A DNA stretch of 64,000 nt from [Clostridium] saccharolyticum WM1 (GCF_000144625.1 NC_014376.1:620001-684000), one strand, 5' to 3'. Positions 24,729 through 34,798 are shown, counted from the stretch's first letter. Notes: generated from the sequence alone by a model not told the origin. A program made the numbers and translations.

Positions 24729-26917
24729 AATATAAGATAGACGTAGCAAGAATCCGTGAAAATTCAATCGTATTAAATGGCTGGGTCATTGGAAAAAGCC
24801 TCCAGTCGGAAGCCGAGTTCCAGGTTTTGGACGGACAGGAAAAAAGTGTGGAATTCAAGTATGTTCCGGTCCGCAGAGATGATGTTTGCCAGATATACTT
24901 TAAAAAGGCGGCTGACCGGGATCTGGGATTTGACATCCGGATCCCATATATCCGGGAAAAAAATGAGGACAGAATCCTGGTGATCCGGTGTGACGGGAAA
25001 ACAGCCAGAGTAAAGCTAAACGCCCGGATCATAGAAAAACAGAACAGCTCTGCCCATAAGAAAAGCGCGAAGCTGAAAAGCATGATGAATGTTCAGACTT
25101 TCCAGTCAGCCGTTGATTTCTGGAGGGAAAACGGATTTAAGGCTTTTGTATTAAAATCCCGGCACAAGCTTCAGGGAATTGACAGTGATTATGATTATCC
25201 GGAGTGGTACGCACTTACAAAAACCACCGATGAAGAACTGGATGTCCAGAGAAAAACTGCATTTGACTATATGCCCAAAATGTCTGTGGTAATCCCTGCT
25301 TATAAAACCCCTGAGCGCTATCTGTCAGCCATGCTGGATTCCCTTCTGGCCCAGACCTATGGAAACTGGGAAGTATGCATTGCAGACGGAAGCCCAAAGG
25401 GAGAGGGCGTGGAGCGGGTATTAAAGCGCTATGCCATAAAGGATGAACGGATCCGTTATGTGATCCTGGGAGAAAATAAAGGAATCGCAGGTAATACCAA
25501 CGCTGCCATGGAAATGGCTAAGGGGGATTTTATTGTACTGGCGGATCACGATGACACCCTTGCCCCCGACGCTTTGTTTGAGTGTGTGAAAGTGATTAAT
25601 TCTGACCCGGAAATTGATGTGGTTTATACTGATGAGGACAAGCTTGATATTGACGGGGGAGAATTATTTGAACCTCATTTTAAGCCGGACTTTAACCCGG
25701 ATCTTTTAACAAGTGTTAATTATATCTGCCATTTGTTTGTTGTGAACCAGGAGTTGCTTACAGAGGTAGGGGGCTTCCGGGAGGAATACGACGGGGCCCA
25801 GGATTATGACTTCATTTTCCGCTGTACGGAAAAGGCCAGAAGGATATACCATATTCCCAAGGCCCTGTACCACTGGCGCTGCCATCAGAATTCCACCGCA
25901 AGCAATCCGGAAAGTAAATTATATGCCTTTGAGGCAGGGGCAAGGGCGATAAAGGCCCATTATGAACGGATGGGCATGGAAGCCCTGTCCGTGGAAAAGG
26001 GCATCGATTACGGTATCTATCATACCATTTTTAAAATAAACGGAGAGCCTTTGGTATCCATTATCATCCCCAACAAGGACCACAGCGCTGATTTGGATCT
26101 TTGCATTCGCTCCATCATAGAGAAGTCCACCTATAAAAACCTGGAATTTGTTGTGGTGGAAAATAACAGCACAGACCCGGAAACCTTCGGGTATTATGAG
26201 AGGATCCAGAACGAGTTCGGCTTTATCCGCGTAGTTAAGTGGGAACGGGAATTCAACTATTCCGCCATCAATAATTTTGGTGTTGCTCATGCAAAGGGAG
26301 AATATCTCCTGTTTTTAAATAATGATACGGAAATAATAAATCCGGAAAGCATCCATGAGATGTTAGGCTTCTGCCAGAGGGATGATGTGGGAATCGTGGG
26401 GGTAAGGCTTTTATATTCCGATGATACCATTCAGCATGCCGGCGTGGTAGTCGGCTTCGGCGGCATTGCCGGACATACCTTTATCGGACTTCACAAGGCT
26501 GAGAGCAGTTATTTTAACCAGGCCATGTGCGCCCGGAATTACAGTGCTGTAACGGCTGCTTGTATGATGAGCAAAAAGTCCCTGTTTGAAAAGGCAGGAG
26601 GCTTTTCTGAAGATCTTGCCGTTGCCTTTAACGATATTGATTACTGCATGAAAATACGTTCCTTAAATAAGCTGGTGGTTTACGCTCCCTATGCCCTGTT
26701 CTATCATTACGAATCAAAATCAAGAGGGCTTGAGGATACGCCGGAAAAAGTGGCCCGTTTTAACCAGGAAATCAAAAAATTCTCCCAGAAGTGGCCGGAA
26801 ATCCTAAGAGATGGGGACCCTTATTACAACCCCAACCTAACCCTGCGCAAATCCAATTTTGCCTTGCGGGACCTTAGAAAGGAAAAAATCGGGGAACCCT
26901 ATGAGCTTGAGGTGTGA
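24725..26917 (+). CDS. large bifunctional-looking glycosyltransferase with two GT2 domains
   Basis: A 730-residue protein. After a beta-rich N-terminal segment (residues 1-100) it has a first GT-A domain (MSVVIPAYKTPERYLSAML, LADHDDTLAPDA, DEDKLD) and a second one from about residue 440 (VSIIIPNKDHSADLDLCIRS, FLNNDTEIINPES, FNDIDYCMKIRS). Both domains keep acidic metal motifs, so both may be active. Such tandem GT2 proteins build rhamnan-like or other wall polysaccharides. No membrane segment is evident, so it acts at the cytoplasmic face. Confidence 0.87.
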   Translation: MKYKIDVARIRENSIVLNGWVIGKSLQSEAEFQVLDGQEKSVEFKYVPVRRDDVCQIYFKKAADRDLGFDIRIPYIREKNEDRILVIRCDGKTARVKLNARIIEKQNSSAHKKSAKLKSMMNVQTFQSAVDFWRENGFKAFVLKSRHKLQGIDSDYDYPEWYALTKTTDEELDVQRKTAFDYMPKMSVVIPAYKTPERYLSAMLDSLLAQTYGNWEVCIADGSPKGEGVERVLKRYAIKDERIRYVILGENKGIAGNTNAAMEMAKGDFIVLADHDDTLAPDALFECVKVINSDPEIDVVYTDEDKLDIDGGELFEPHFKPDFNPDLLTSVNYICHLFVVNQELLTEVGGFREEYDGAQDYDFIFRCTEKARRIYHIPKALYHWRCHQNSTASNPESKLYAFEAGARAIKAHYERMGMEALSVEKGIDYGIYHTIFKINGEPLVSIIIPNKDHSADLDLCIRSIIEKSTYKNLEFVVVENNSTDPETFGYYERIQNEFGFIRVVKWEREFNYSAINNFGVAHAKGEYLLFLNNDTEIINPESIHEMLGFCQRDDVGIVGVRLLYSDDTIQHAGVVVGFGGIAGHTFIGLHKAESSYFNQAMCARNYSAVTAACMMSKKSLFEKAGGFSEDLAVAFNDIDYCMKIRSLNKLVVYAPYALFYHYESKSRGLEDTPEKVARFNQEIKKFSQKWPEILRDGDPYYNPNLTLRKSNFALRDLRKEKIGEPYELEV

Positions 26918-26918
26918 A

Positions 26919-27908
26919 ATGGAGAAAAAAGTAACGGTTGTTATTCCGAATTATAACGGATTGAAATTTATGGAACCTTGTTTTAAGGCCCTGGAAGCTC
27001 AAAGTGATAAGAACTTTGAGCTTCTTGTGGTGGATAACGGCTCCACAGACGGAAGCGTGGAATGGCTGAAGGAGAAAAACATTCCTTCTGTCTTTCTGGG
27101 AGAGAACACAGGATTTTCCGGGGCGGTAAATGTGGGGATCCGCCAGGCAAAAACGCCTTACGTCATTTTACTAAACAATGATACGGAGCCGGAGCCTGAT
27201 TACGTAAAGGAGCTGGTTCGTGCCATGGACCGGTCCCCGAAGATATTTTCCGCCAGCAGCAAAATGATCCAGCGATACCATAAGGAGCTTATGGATGACG
27301 CAGGAGATATGTACAGCATTTTAGGCTGGGCATATCAAAGGGGCGTGGGTCAAAGCAGCAAGGGCTATGGAAAAGCCCGCAGGGTATTTGCGGCCTGTGC
27401 AGGTGCTGCTATATACCGGCGGGAAGTATTTGAAGAGATCGGCGGGTTTGATGAGGCCCATTTCGCTTATCTGGAAGATATTGATGTGGGATACAGGGCA
27501 AAGATCTATGGATATGAAAACCTGTACTGCCCGGCGGCTGTTGTTTATCACGTGGGCAGCGGAACCAGCGGCTCAAAGTACAATTCCTTTAAGGTCCGTC
27601 TGGCAGCCAGGAATAATATTTATTTAAATTATAAGAATATGCCCGTTTTTCAGCTTCTGGTGAATTTCCTTCCCATTTTAGCAGGAATCTTTGTAAAATA
27701 CCTGTTTTTCCGGAAGATCGGTTTTGCTTCCGATTATGCCGAGGGGCTGAAAGAGGGGCTTAGGACGGCGAAGAAGACCAGGAAGGTTCGGTTCCGGATG
27801 GCCCATCTTGGCAATTATTTTCGCATTGAAGGGGAGCTGATTCTTGGCACGTTCCTCTATATATGGGAATTTTTACGAAGAAAGTTAAAAATTTTCAGGT
27901 CATATTAA
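26919..27908 (+). CDS. GT2 glycosyltransferase, rhamnosyltransferase-like
   Basis: A 329-residue GT2 enzyme (VTVVIPNYNGLKFMEPCFKA, LLNNDTEPEPDYV, GGFDEAHFAYLEDIDVGYR, VYHVGSGTSG). The LEDIDVGYRAK motif is common in rhamnosyltransferases of the WbbL type. A hydrophobic segment near residue 250 may hold it at the membrane. ATG 26919, one base after the preceding stop, is used because the long upstream extension lies wholly in the previous gene. Confidence 0.86.
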   Translation: MEKKVTVVIPNYNGLKFMEPCFKALEAQSDKNFELLVVDNGSTDGSVEWLKEKNIPSVFLGENTGFSGAVNVGIRQAKTPYVILLNNDTEPEPDYVKELVRAMDRSPKIFSASSKMIQRYHKELMDDAGDMYSILGWAYQRGVGQSSKGYGKARRVFAACAGAAIYRREVFEEIGGFDEAHFAYLEDIDVGYRAKIYGYENLYCPAAVVYHVGSGTSGSKYNSFKVRLAARNNIYLNYKNMPVFQLLVNFLPILAGIFVKYLFFRKIGFASDYAEGLKEGLRTAKKTRKVRFRMAHLGNYFRIEGELILGTFLYIWEFLRRKLKIFRSY

Positions 27909-28006
27909 GAATATTTTAATGGCATCATATTGACATATCATGTATAATATACGGGAATTATGGTGGAGAAGTATGGTGCAATGCACGGATGGAAGGTTTT
28001 ACTGCT

Positions 28007-29425
28007 ATGATTAAGGATAATCAGAAAAAATTAAATGGGTTTCATGTAGTACTGGATGGACTGGTCATTGTATTATCCTATGTAATTGCCTGGTTGCTTC
28101 TTTTACTGGGAAACCGGTTGTTCAGCCCTTATAAACAGGTTTTAAGGCCACAGTACTATTTTGCGGCACTTCTTATTATATTGCCGGTCTATCTGCTGCT
28201 TTATGGCATCTTCCATTTGTATGCCCCAAAGAGAGTCCAGGAGAGGCGGTATGAGTTTGCCAATATCTGCAAGGCCAATCTCCTGGGAGTTCTGCTTTTT
28301 GCTCTGATCCTGCTTCTGGCTAAAAAGAACCCTTATTTTAATGAGTTCTCTAGAAGGTTGGTATTTTATTTTTGCGCTATCAACATTACCCTGGAGGCGG
28401 CCGTTCGGAATATGCTCCGTTCGATCCTCCGCTCCATGCGCTCCAAGGGCTACAATCAGAAGCACATTCTTCTGATCGGTTACAGCCGTGCGGCGGAAGG
28501 CTTTATTGACAGGGTTCGGTTGAATCCTGAATGGGGCTATCAGGTTAAGGGGATCCTTGATGACACAAAAGAATGGGGAACCGGATACAAGGGGATCAAT
28601 GTCATCGGTAAGATTCATGACTTAGATGAGATTCTCGGGTTAAATTCCCTTGATGAAATTGCTATTACCTTAAGTATCAACGAATATGCGAACCTGGAAG
28701 GAATCGTGGCTTCCTGTGAAAAATCCGGTGTCCACACCAAGTTTATTCCTGACTATAATAATATGATTCCAACAAGACCCTTTATCGAGGATCTCCAGGG
28801 CCTGCCGGTAGTCAACATCCGACGTGTTCCTCTTACGGATACGGTGAATGCTCTGGTAAAACGGCTGGTGGATATTTTAGGAGCCTCCGTTGCTCTGATT
28901 TTATTTTCCCCTGTCATGCTCATAACTGCAGTTCTTATCAAGCTGACGGCTCCGGGACCGCTTATTTACAAGCAGGAGAGGGTGGGCCTTCATAACAGGC
29001 CGTTTCCTATGTATAAATTCCGTTCCATGGTGGTTCAGACAGCCTCTGAGGAAAAGACAAAATGGACGACTCCTCATGATTCCCGTGTAACGCCTGTAGG
29101 GCGATTTATCAGAAAAACAAGCATTGATGAAATGCCTCAGTTTGTCAATGTCCTTCGGGGAGACATGAGTCTGGTGGGGCCAAGGCCGGAAAGGCCTCTC
29201 TTTGTTGAGAAATTTAAAGAAGAGATTCCCCGCTATATGATCAAGCACCAGGTCCGTCCCGGAATCACCGGCTGGGCCCAGGTGAACGGATACCGGGGTG
29301 ACACTTCCATTACGAAAAGAATTGAACACGATTTGTATTACATCGAAAACTGGACCCTGGGATTTGATTTTAAGATCTTGTTCCTTACCATGTTTAAAGG
29401 GTTTATTAATAAAAATGCGTACTGA
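28007..29425 (+). CDS. undecaprenyl-phosphate sugar phosphotransferase (WcaJ/EpsE type)
   Basis: A 472-residue polyprenyl glycosylphosphotransferase that starts repeat-unit synthesis by moving a sugar-1-phosphate to undecaprenyl phosphate. It has four N-terminal membrane helices, a CoA-binding-like Rossmann segment (HILLIGYSRAAEGFIDRV), then the conserved catalytic domain (KLTAPGPLIYKQERVG, YKFRSM, RFIRKTSIDEMPQ, SLVGPRPERP, PGITGWAQVNGYRGDT). ATG 28007 has GGAAGG 10 bases upstream. It follows the transferases and precedes the LCP ligase. Confidence 0.92.
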   Translation: MIKDNQKKLNGFHVVLDGLVIVLSYVIAWLLLLLGNRLFSPYKQVLRPQYYFAALLIILPVYLLLYGIFHLYAPKRVQERRYEFANICKANLLGVLLFALILLLAKKNPYFNEFSRRLVFYFCAINITLEAAVRNMLRSILRSMRSKGYNQKHILLIGYSRAAEGFIDRVRLNPEWGYQVKGILDDTKEWGTGYKGINVIGKIHDLDEILGLNSLDEIAITLSINEYANLEGIVASCEKSGVHTKFIPDYNNMIPTRPFIEDLQGLPVVNIRRVPLTDTVNALVKRLVDILGASVALILFSPVMLITAVLIKLTAPGPLIYKQERVGLHNRPFPMYKFRSMVVQTASEEKTKWTTPHDSRVTPVGRFIRKTSIDEMPQFVNVLRGDMSLVGPRPERPLFVEKFKEEIPRYMIKHQVRPGITGWAQVNGYRGDTSITKRIEHDLYYIENWTLGFDFKILFLTMFKGFINKNAY

Positions 29426-29461
29426 TTTTGGATACGACACGATTAGGATGAGGTTAATTAA

Positions 29462-31888
29462 ATGAGAAATGAATTTGACGACGAAGCAGGCCGCGAGGAT
29501 ATTAGAATAAGAAAGCGCGGTTTCGAATCAGAACCAGATCCGTCTGATGATGATTACTACCTGGATGATGATTATGATGATTATCAGGAAAGGCAATACA
29601 GCAGAACAAATCAAACGGAAATCCGGAATGATACCATAAAAAAGGCTGGTGATACGGCCGGAGGGCAAAGCAGGAGCGGAGAAAGGGCCAGAAGCACTGA
29701 CCGTCCCCAAACTGCATCCGGAAGCAGCCACATCGCTTTTAAGGGTCAGACCTCATCGGGAGTTGGTCCAAATAACAGTCGGGGAACAGCCGCTGGACGA
29801 TCTGGTTCAGGAGATAGCCAGGGGAATGCGGGAAGCCGCAGTACTTCAGGAAACAGCAATAGCCAGAGAACATCAGGAAGCCGCAGTGCTTCAGGAAACA
29901 GCAGCAGCCAGGGACCAACAGGAAGCCGCAGTACTTCAGGAAACAGCAGCAGCCAGGGAGCAACAGGAAGCCGCAGTGCCGCAGGAAACAGCAATGGCCA
30001 GGGAACTCTGGGAGGCCGCAGTGCCGCAGGAAGCAGCAATGGCCAGGGAATACCGGGAAGCCGCAGTGCCGCAGGAAACAGCAATGGCCAGGGAGCAACA
30101 GGAAGCCGCAGTGCCGCAGGAAACAGCAATGGCCAGGGAACTCTGGGAGGTCGCAGTGCCGCAGGAAACAGCAATGGCCAGGGAGCAACAGGAAGCCGCA
30201 GTGCCGCAGGAAACAGCAATGGCCAGGGAATACCGGGAAGCCGCAGTGCCGCAGGAAACAGCAGCCGCCAGGGCACTTCAAAAGGCCAGATTGTCATAGG
30301 TGACGGAGGCATCAGGCAGCAGCAGAGAATGCCGGGGCCGGAAAAAAGTGTGGCCGCCAGCCGGTCTGCTGCCCAGGCGGAAAAGAAAAGAAAAGTCCGC
30401 CGCATCGTGATTATGGTAATTTTGGAACTCTTTACACTGGCAGGCATTTTTGCCTATGCTTATGTGGCCAGGCTCATGGGTTCCATACAAAGACCGGATG
30501 ATTTTAATGAGAACCAGGTACGCAATGAGATCATGTCTCCGGAACAGAAAAAGCATATGACTGGTTACCGTAACATAGCCATTTTCGGTGTTGACAGCCG
30601 GGATGGCAATGTGAACAAGGGAACCAATGCAGATGTTATTATGATCTGTAATATTAACAGGGACACCGGTGAAATCAGACTGGTATCCGTGTTCCGTGAT
30701 ACATATTTAAATACGGGAAATGGAAATGCCTACAACAAAATAAACGCAGCCTATGCTACCGGAGGAGCCGCCCAGGCTCTGGCTGCCCTTAATAAGAATC
30801 TGGATCTGGATATCAGTGAATACGTTACCTTTAACTGGAAATCGGTTGCTGACGGAATTAATATGCTGGGTGGAGTGGATATTGATGTCACCAAAGCGGA
30901 ATTCCGTTACATTAACTCTTTTATTACAGAAACAGTGGAAAAAACAGGAGTGCCGTCTGTTCATTTAAAATCTTCCGGCATGAATCATCTGGATGGTGTA
31001 CAGGCGGTAGCTTATGCCAGACTGAGAAAAATGGATACCGACTTTGCAAGAACAGAGCGTCAGCGTCTTGTGATTCAAAAAACCTTTGAAAAAGCAAAGA
31101 AAGCGGACCTTGGATTGCTTAACAGAATCTTATTGATGGAAGTGGATCAGATCGGATCAAACCTGACCTTTAGTGATTTTACAGAGCTGCTTCTTGATAT
31201 CAGCAAGTACCATATTGGCCAGACAGGGGGCTTTCCATTTACACGCGGTGATATGACAATCGGGAAACGGGGGGACTGCGTAATTCCTCAGACTCTGGAA
31301 ACCAATGTCTCCCAGCTCCATAAGCTCCTTTTCGATAAGGAAGACTATGAACCTTCAGCCATGGTTAAAAAAATAAGCGCTAAAATAGCTGCAGATTCCG
31401 GCATGTATAAACAGGGGTCTGGCGGCGGCAAGGCATCCAAAGACGATGAAGATGATACCAAGAAGACTACAGAGGAAACGAAACCGGACAAAACCACAGG
31501 AGCAGTGGAATCTTCCTCTCAGGATGGTGCAACAGGTGCTACGGATGAAAACGGAAAGCCAGGAAAGCCTACGGATTCCCCGGACGGCAGTACGGGCGAG
31601 ACAAAGGAAACCAGGCCGGGAGAGACCAGACCTTCAGAATCAACGTCCGGGTCAACTAAGCCAGGGGAAACCAAGCCTTCGCATACCACCAGTGCGGCGG
31701 AGACGACTACAGGCTCCCATGGGCCTGGAACCGGACAGACAACGGCGGCTGAGGAGACAACCGCTCCCCAGACCACCTCGGCAGGCCCAGGCGGCCCGGG
31801 AGAGACAGCCTCATCCCAGCCTTCCAATGGAGGGGCCAGCCCAGGCACAGAAGTGCCGGTGGTTTCTGCGCCGCCAACCGGCAATTAA
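29462..31888 (+). CDS. LytR-CpsA-Psr (LCP) family protein with a repetitive cytoplasmic region
   Basis: An 808-residue LCP protein, much longer than usual. Residues 1-120 are acidic and low-complexity; about 121-270 form ten 15-residue repeats (GSRSAAGNSNGQGAT); a single membrane helix is at about 316-338. The LCP domain follows (IAIFGVDSRDG, NADVIMI, VSVFRDTYL, YARLRKMDTDFARTERQR; approximately 370-600), then a Thr/Pro/Glu/Gly-rich tail of about 150 residues. LCP enzymes transfer lipid-linked glycopolymers to peptidoglycan, which fits its place behind the polysaccharide genes. The conserved arginines that bind the pyrophosphate lipid are present. Confidence 0.9.
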   Translation: MRNEFDDEAGREDIRIRKRGFESEPDPSDDDYYLDDDYDDYQERQYSRTNQTEIRNDTIKKAGDTAGGQSRSGERARSTDRPQTASGSSHIAFKGQTSSGVGPNNSRGTAAGRSGSGDSQGNAGSRSTSGNSNSQRTSGSRSASGNSSSQGPTGSRSTSGNSSSQGATGSRSAAGNSNGQGTLGGRSAAGSSNGQGIPGSRSAAGNSNGQGATGSRSAAGNSNGQGTLGGRSAAGNSNGQGATGSRSAAGNSNGQGIPGSRSAAGNSSRQGTSKGQIVIGDGGIRQQQRMPGPEKSVAASRSAAQAEKKRKVRRIVIMVILELFTLAGIFAYAYVARLMGSIQRPDDFNENQVRNEIMSPEQKKHMTGYRNIAIFGVDSRDGNVNKGTNADVIMICNINRDTGEIRLVSVFRDTYLNTGNGNAYNKINAAYATGGAAQALAALNKNLDLDISEYVTFNWKSVADGINMLGGVDIDVTKAEFRYINSFITETVEKTGVPSVHLKSSGMNHLDGVQAVAYARLRKMDTDFARTERQRLVIQKTFEKAKKADLGLLNRILLMEVDQIGSNLTFSDFTELLLDISKYHIGQTGGFPFTRGDMTIGKRGDCVIPQTLETNVSQLHKLLFDKEDYEPSAMVKKISAKIAADSGMYKQGSGGGKASKDDEDDTKKTTEETKPDKTTGAVESSSQDGATGATDENGKPGKPTDSPDGSTGETKETRPGETRPSESTSGSTKPGETKPSHTTSAAETTTGSHGPGTGQTTAAEETTAPQTTSAGPGGPGETASSQPSNGGASPGTEVPVVSAPPTGN
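29824..30273 (+). repeat. 45-bp in-frame tandem repeats inside the LCP gene
   Basis: Ten units of 45 bp encode 15 residues each. The first three (Ser/Thr variants) are diverged; the last seven alternate between ATG, TLG and IPG variants, suggesting unequal crossing-over. Because 45 is a multiple of three, frames on both strands stay open across it; those are shadows. Confidence 0.88.
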
Positions 31889-31905
31889 TTCGTGACAGGA
31901 ATCAT

Positions 31906-31966
31906 AAATACCCGCAGCAGCAGCCTTTTTTATCAAAAGGCCCTGTCTGCGGGTATTTTTTTCTTT
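31906..31966 (+). terminator. terminator of the polysaccharide operon
   Basis: AAATACCCGCAG pairs with CTGCGGGTATTT and is followed by a T run. Confidence 0.85.
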
Positions 31967-32066
31967 TCACATATTCAATATAATTTTATCACAAAATGGT
32001 CACATTTCATTGATAGACTCTGATTATCAAAAGAAATAGTAAGATACCTGAAAGGAGATAGATCTT

Positions 32067-33539
32067 ATGTATGACGAGAATGAAAACAAAGACACAGGCC
32101 GTATGAATCCTGAAGAGCATAAAGAAGAAGCTGTAACAACAAATTTTATTATGAGGGATCCTGATTCAGAAAAACCCGGACCCCGGGATTCTGAAAGAAA
32201 TATCCGGCCCCAGACTTACCACACTTATGAAGAGCAGCAGAATATTCCCCATTACCAGGAATATCAGTATCATAGGGCAGCAGAGCAAAGCATGTTCCAG
32301 GAAGAACCAAAGACTAAGAAGAAAGGAGGCTTTGTAAAAAAGGCAGCCGGCCTTGTAGGAGCCGCCCTTGTCTTTGGAGTGGTTGCCGGAAGCACCATGG
32401 TTGGAATCAACTGGGCGGCGGGAGCTTACGGAAACAACAACAACAACCTGGAGATCAGCAAGGCGGAAACCATTCCTTCTTCTGCCAACGCAGAAGGGGT
32501 TCAGGCGGCCAACACATCTAACATTACCACCTCCAACGATGTTTCGACCATTGTGGACAGAGCCATGCCCTCCGTAGTCGCCATTACCAGTAAGGTGATA
32601 TATGAAAGCCAGACCTGGTTCGGCCCCATGCAAAGGGAAGGAGTGGGAAGCGGTTCCGGTATCGTTGTGGGAAAAAACGACGATGAACTTTTGATTGTGA
32701 CCAATAACCATGTAGTACAGGGGGCGGAGGAACTGAAGGTTACATTCATCGATCAGGCAGCCGTAGATGCCTCCATTAAGGGGACGGATGCGGACAGCGA
32801 CTTAGCAGTGATTGCAGTTCCCTTAAAGAATATTTCCTCCGATACTTTATCAAAAATTGCCATTGCTTCCCTTGGAAATTCCGATAGTCTGAAGGTTGGC
32901 CAGGGAGTGGTTGCCATAGGAAATGCTCTTGGCTATGGACAGTCTGTTACCGTTGGTTATGTCAGTGCTCTTGACCGCTCCGTCCAGACGGAGGATGGAA
33001 CCAGCCGTGATCTTCTACAGACCGATGCGGCCATCAACCCAGGCAACAGCGGCGGCGCTTTGTTAAATATGCGAGGCGAGGTGGTGGGCATTAATTCCGC
33101 CAAGTATTCTTCCACAGAGGTAGAGGGCATGGGTTATGCCATTCCGATTTCCAAGGCTCAGAATATCATTGATACCCTGATGACCAGAAAGACCAGAACC
33201 CAGGTGACCGATGAAAACCAGGGATATTTGGGGATCCAGTGCAAGAACATTGATGGAGTTACAAGCCAGCAGCTTGGTATGCCTCAGGGCGTTTTTATCT
33301 ATAAGATTGTGGAAGGCGGAGCTGCTTCCAAGTCTGATTTGCGGGAAAAAGATATTATCACCAAGTTCGACGGCCAGGGCATTAAGACCTATGATGATCT
33401 GACCAACATGCTTAAATATTATGAAGGAGGAACCACCGTAACACTTACGGTCCAGTCTCTTGAAAACGGACAGTACGTGGAAAGAAATGTAGATATTACC
33501 CTTGGCAAGAAGCCGGCAGATGCCGCTCAGAAGGGTTAA
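32067..33539 (+). CDS. HtrA/DegP-like membrane-anchored serine protease
   Basis: A 490-residue trypsin-like protease with one PDZ domain. An acidic cytoplasmic part (1-85) and a single membrane helix (about 92-115) precede the protease domain. The triad is visible as His215 (VTNNHVVQG), Asp245 (DADSDLAVIA) and Ser328 (NPGNSGGALL). The PDZ domain lies at about 385-480 (YLGIQCKNIDG, GAASKSDLREKDIITKFDG). It degrades or refolds damaged exported proteins. It is a separate unit with its own AAAGGAGA site and terminator; its neighbourhood with the wall-polymer operon suits an envelope quality-control role. Confidence 0.92.
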   Translation: MYDENENKDTGRMNPEEHKEEAVTTNFIMRDPDSEKPGPRDSERNIRPQTYHTYEEQQNIPHYQEYQYHRAAEQSMFQEEPKTKKKGGFVKKAAGLVGAALVFGVVAGSTMVGINWAAGAYGNNNNNLEISKAETIPSSANAEGVQAANTSNITTSNDVSTIVDRAMPSVVAITSKVIYESQTWFGPMQREGVGSGSGIVVGKNDDELLIVTNNHVVQGAEELKVTFIDQAAVDASIKGTDADSDLAVIAVPLKNISSDTLSKIAIASLGNSDSLKVGQGVVAIGNALGYGQSVTVGYVSALDRSVQTEDGTSRDLLQTDAAINPGNSGGALLNMRGEVVGINSAKYSSTEVEGMGYAIPISKAQNIIDTLMTRKTRTQVTDENQGYLGIQCKNIDGVTSQQLGMPQGVFIYKIVEGGAASKSDLREKDIITKFDGQGIKTYDDLTNMLKYYEGGTTVTLTVQSLENGQYVERNVDITLGKKPADAAQKG

Positions 33540-33542
33540 ATG

Positions 33543-33573
33543 AAAAAACACCCCGGATCCGGGGTGTTTTTTT
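33543..33573 (+). terminator. terminator after the HtrA gene
   Basis: ACACCCCG-GATC-CGGGGTGT hairpin followed by seven T and preceded by a run of A. It can also work on the minus strand for the LacI-family gene. Confidence 0.88.
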
Positions 33574-33588
33574 GCGTGAATATCATTT

Positions 33589-34572
33589 TTACTGGCCGGT
33601 AGACTGCCGCTTGATGAGAGATACAGGCAGAACGATTTTACTGGGTGCTGTTTCCTTGCCGCTGTTTTTGATTAATGAGTCTACGGCCATTTCGGCCATT
33701 TCCTTTGTTGGCTGATGTATGGTTGATATCTGAGGGGTGGTCAGAGTGGAGAGGGCAACGTCATCAAAGCCCACTAGCTTTATATCATTGGGAATCCGCT
33801 TTCCCATCTCCGTACAAACCTGGATCACCTGGGCAGCAATCAAATCACTGCTGGCAAAGATTCCGTCGGTATCCGGGTACTTGGCCAGTGTCTGCCTGAT
33901 AGAATCGTGGTAATCCATAGAATAATAAGTATTGTCCTTTGTCCATATACTTTCAAAAGCAACCTGGTGTTTCAGGCAGACCTCCTTAAATGCCTGTGCA
34001 CGGCTGTCTCCAGGCATTTCCTGATCAATAATACCGCTGAAATGAATCAGGTTTTTACAGCCGCAGGCGATCAGATGTTCCGCGGCCAGGCGGCCCCCCA
34101 CATAGTTGTCACATAAAATGGTGGTAGCGCACAACGGGCTATTGCATTCGATGGCTACAAAAGGGATTCCCTGTTGGGTATATTGTTCAGAAGCCAGAAT
34201 CATCCCGCAGAAAATAATCCCTGTCACCCGGTTGCTTTTGCACAAGTCAATGTATTCTGCCTCCCGGGAAAGGTCTTCCTTGGAGTTGCAAAGAAGGATT
34301 TTGAATCCTCGTTTAGAAGCTGCATTCTCTAACTGGCTGATTAGCTGGGCAAAATAAGGATGGGTAATATGAGGGGTTATAATCCCTATGGTGTTGGTAA
34401 CCTGCTTGGAAAGAGAGCGGGCCAGCTCGTTAGGCTGGTAATGAAGTTCCCTCATGGCCTGTTTTACTTTTTGTTTTGTCTCTTCACTGAGATAGCCTCG
34501 GTTATTGATTACACGAGATACTGTGGTGACGGTAACTCCGGCCATTTCAGCCACATCTTTTAGTGTTGACAT
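33589..34572 (-). CDS. LacI-family transcriptional regulator
   Basis: A 327-residue LacI/GalR regulator. The N-terminal helix-turn-helix (TLKDVAEMAGVTVTTVSRVI) and hinge (YQPNELARSLSK) precede a periplasmic-binding-like sensor domain (IGIITPHITHPYFAQL, ASSDLIAAQVIQV, LVGFDDVALSTLTTP). ATG 34572 has CAGGAGG 7 bases upstream. It is divergent from the ABC-transporter operon and most probably controls it, with a sugar or sugar phosphate from that pathway as ligand. Confidence 0.9.
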   Translation of the reverse strand: MSTLKDVAEMAGVTVTTVSRVINNRGYLSEETKQKVKQAMRELHYQPNELARSLSKQVTNTIGIITPHITHPYFAQLISQLENAASKRGFKILLCNSKEDLSREAEYIDLCKSNRVTGIIFCGMILASEQYTQQGIPFVAIECNSPLCATTILCDNYVGGRLAAEHLIACGCKNLIHFSGIIDQEMPGDSRAQAFKEVCLKHQVAFESIWTKDNTYYSMDYHDSIRQTLAKYPDTDGIFASSDLIAAQVIQVCTEMGKRIPNDIKLVGFDDVALSTLTTPQISTIHQPTKEMAEMAVDSLIKNSGKETAPSKIVLPVSLIKRQSTGQ

Positions 34573-34616
34573 AATTTCCTCCTGAACGCCTATATCCATA
34601 ACATGTTAATCACTTA

Positions 34617-34626
34617 ACTTATAAGT
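34617..34626. promoter_or_regulatory. small palindrome in the LacI/ABC divergent region
   Basis: ACTTATAAGT is a perfect 10-bp palindrome 45 bases upstream of the regulator start. AATCACTTA occurs both here (34609) and near 34768, close to the ABC promoter, so both may be regulator contacts. The rest of this 315-bp gap is AT-rich without a gene. Confidence 0.3.
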
Positions 34627-34798
34627 AGTATACCACAAAGGACTAAGATGTGCAAACTAAGAACAAAAATAATAAAAAATTCAATTAAAAGTTTCTAAAG
34701 TAAAAAAATATAAAAAGAATTCTAATAATAGTCTGTGAAAAACGCATTAAAAATAAGAGAAATTCAATAATCACTTAGACAAAATTTATATCAACCGC

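Noticed and set aside
29649..30299. 216-codon frame and long antisense frames inside the LCP gene
   Set aside because: They arise from the 45-bp repeat being a multiple of three. The LCP frame has the recognised domain.
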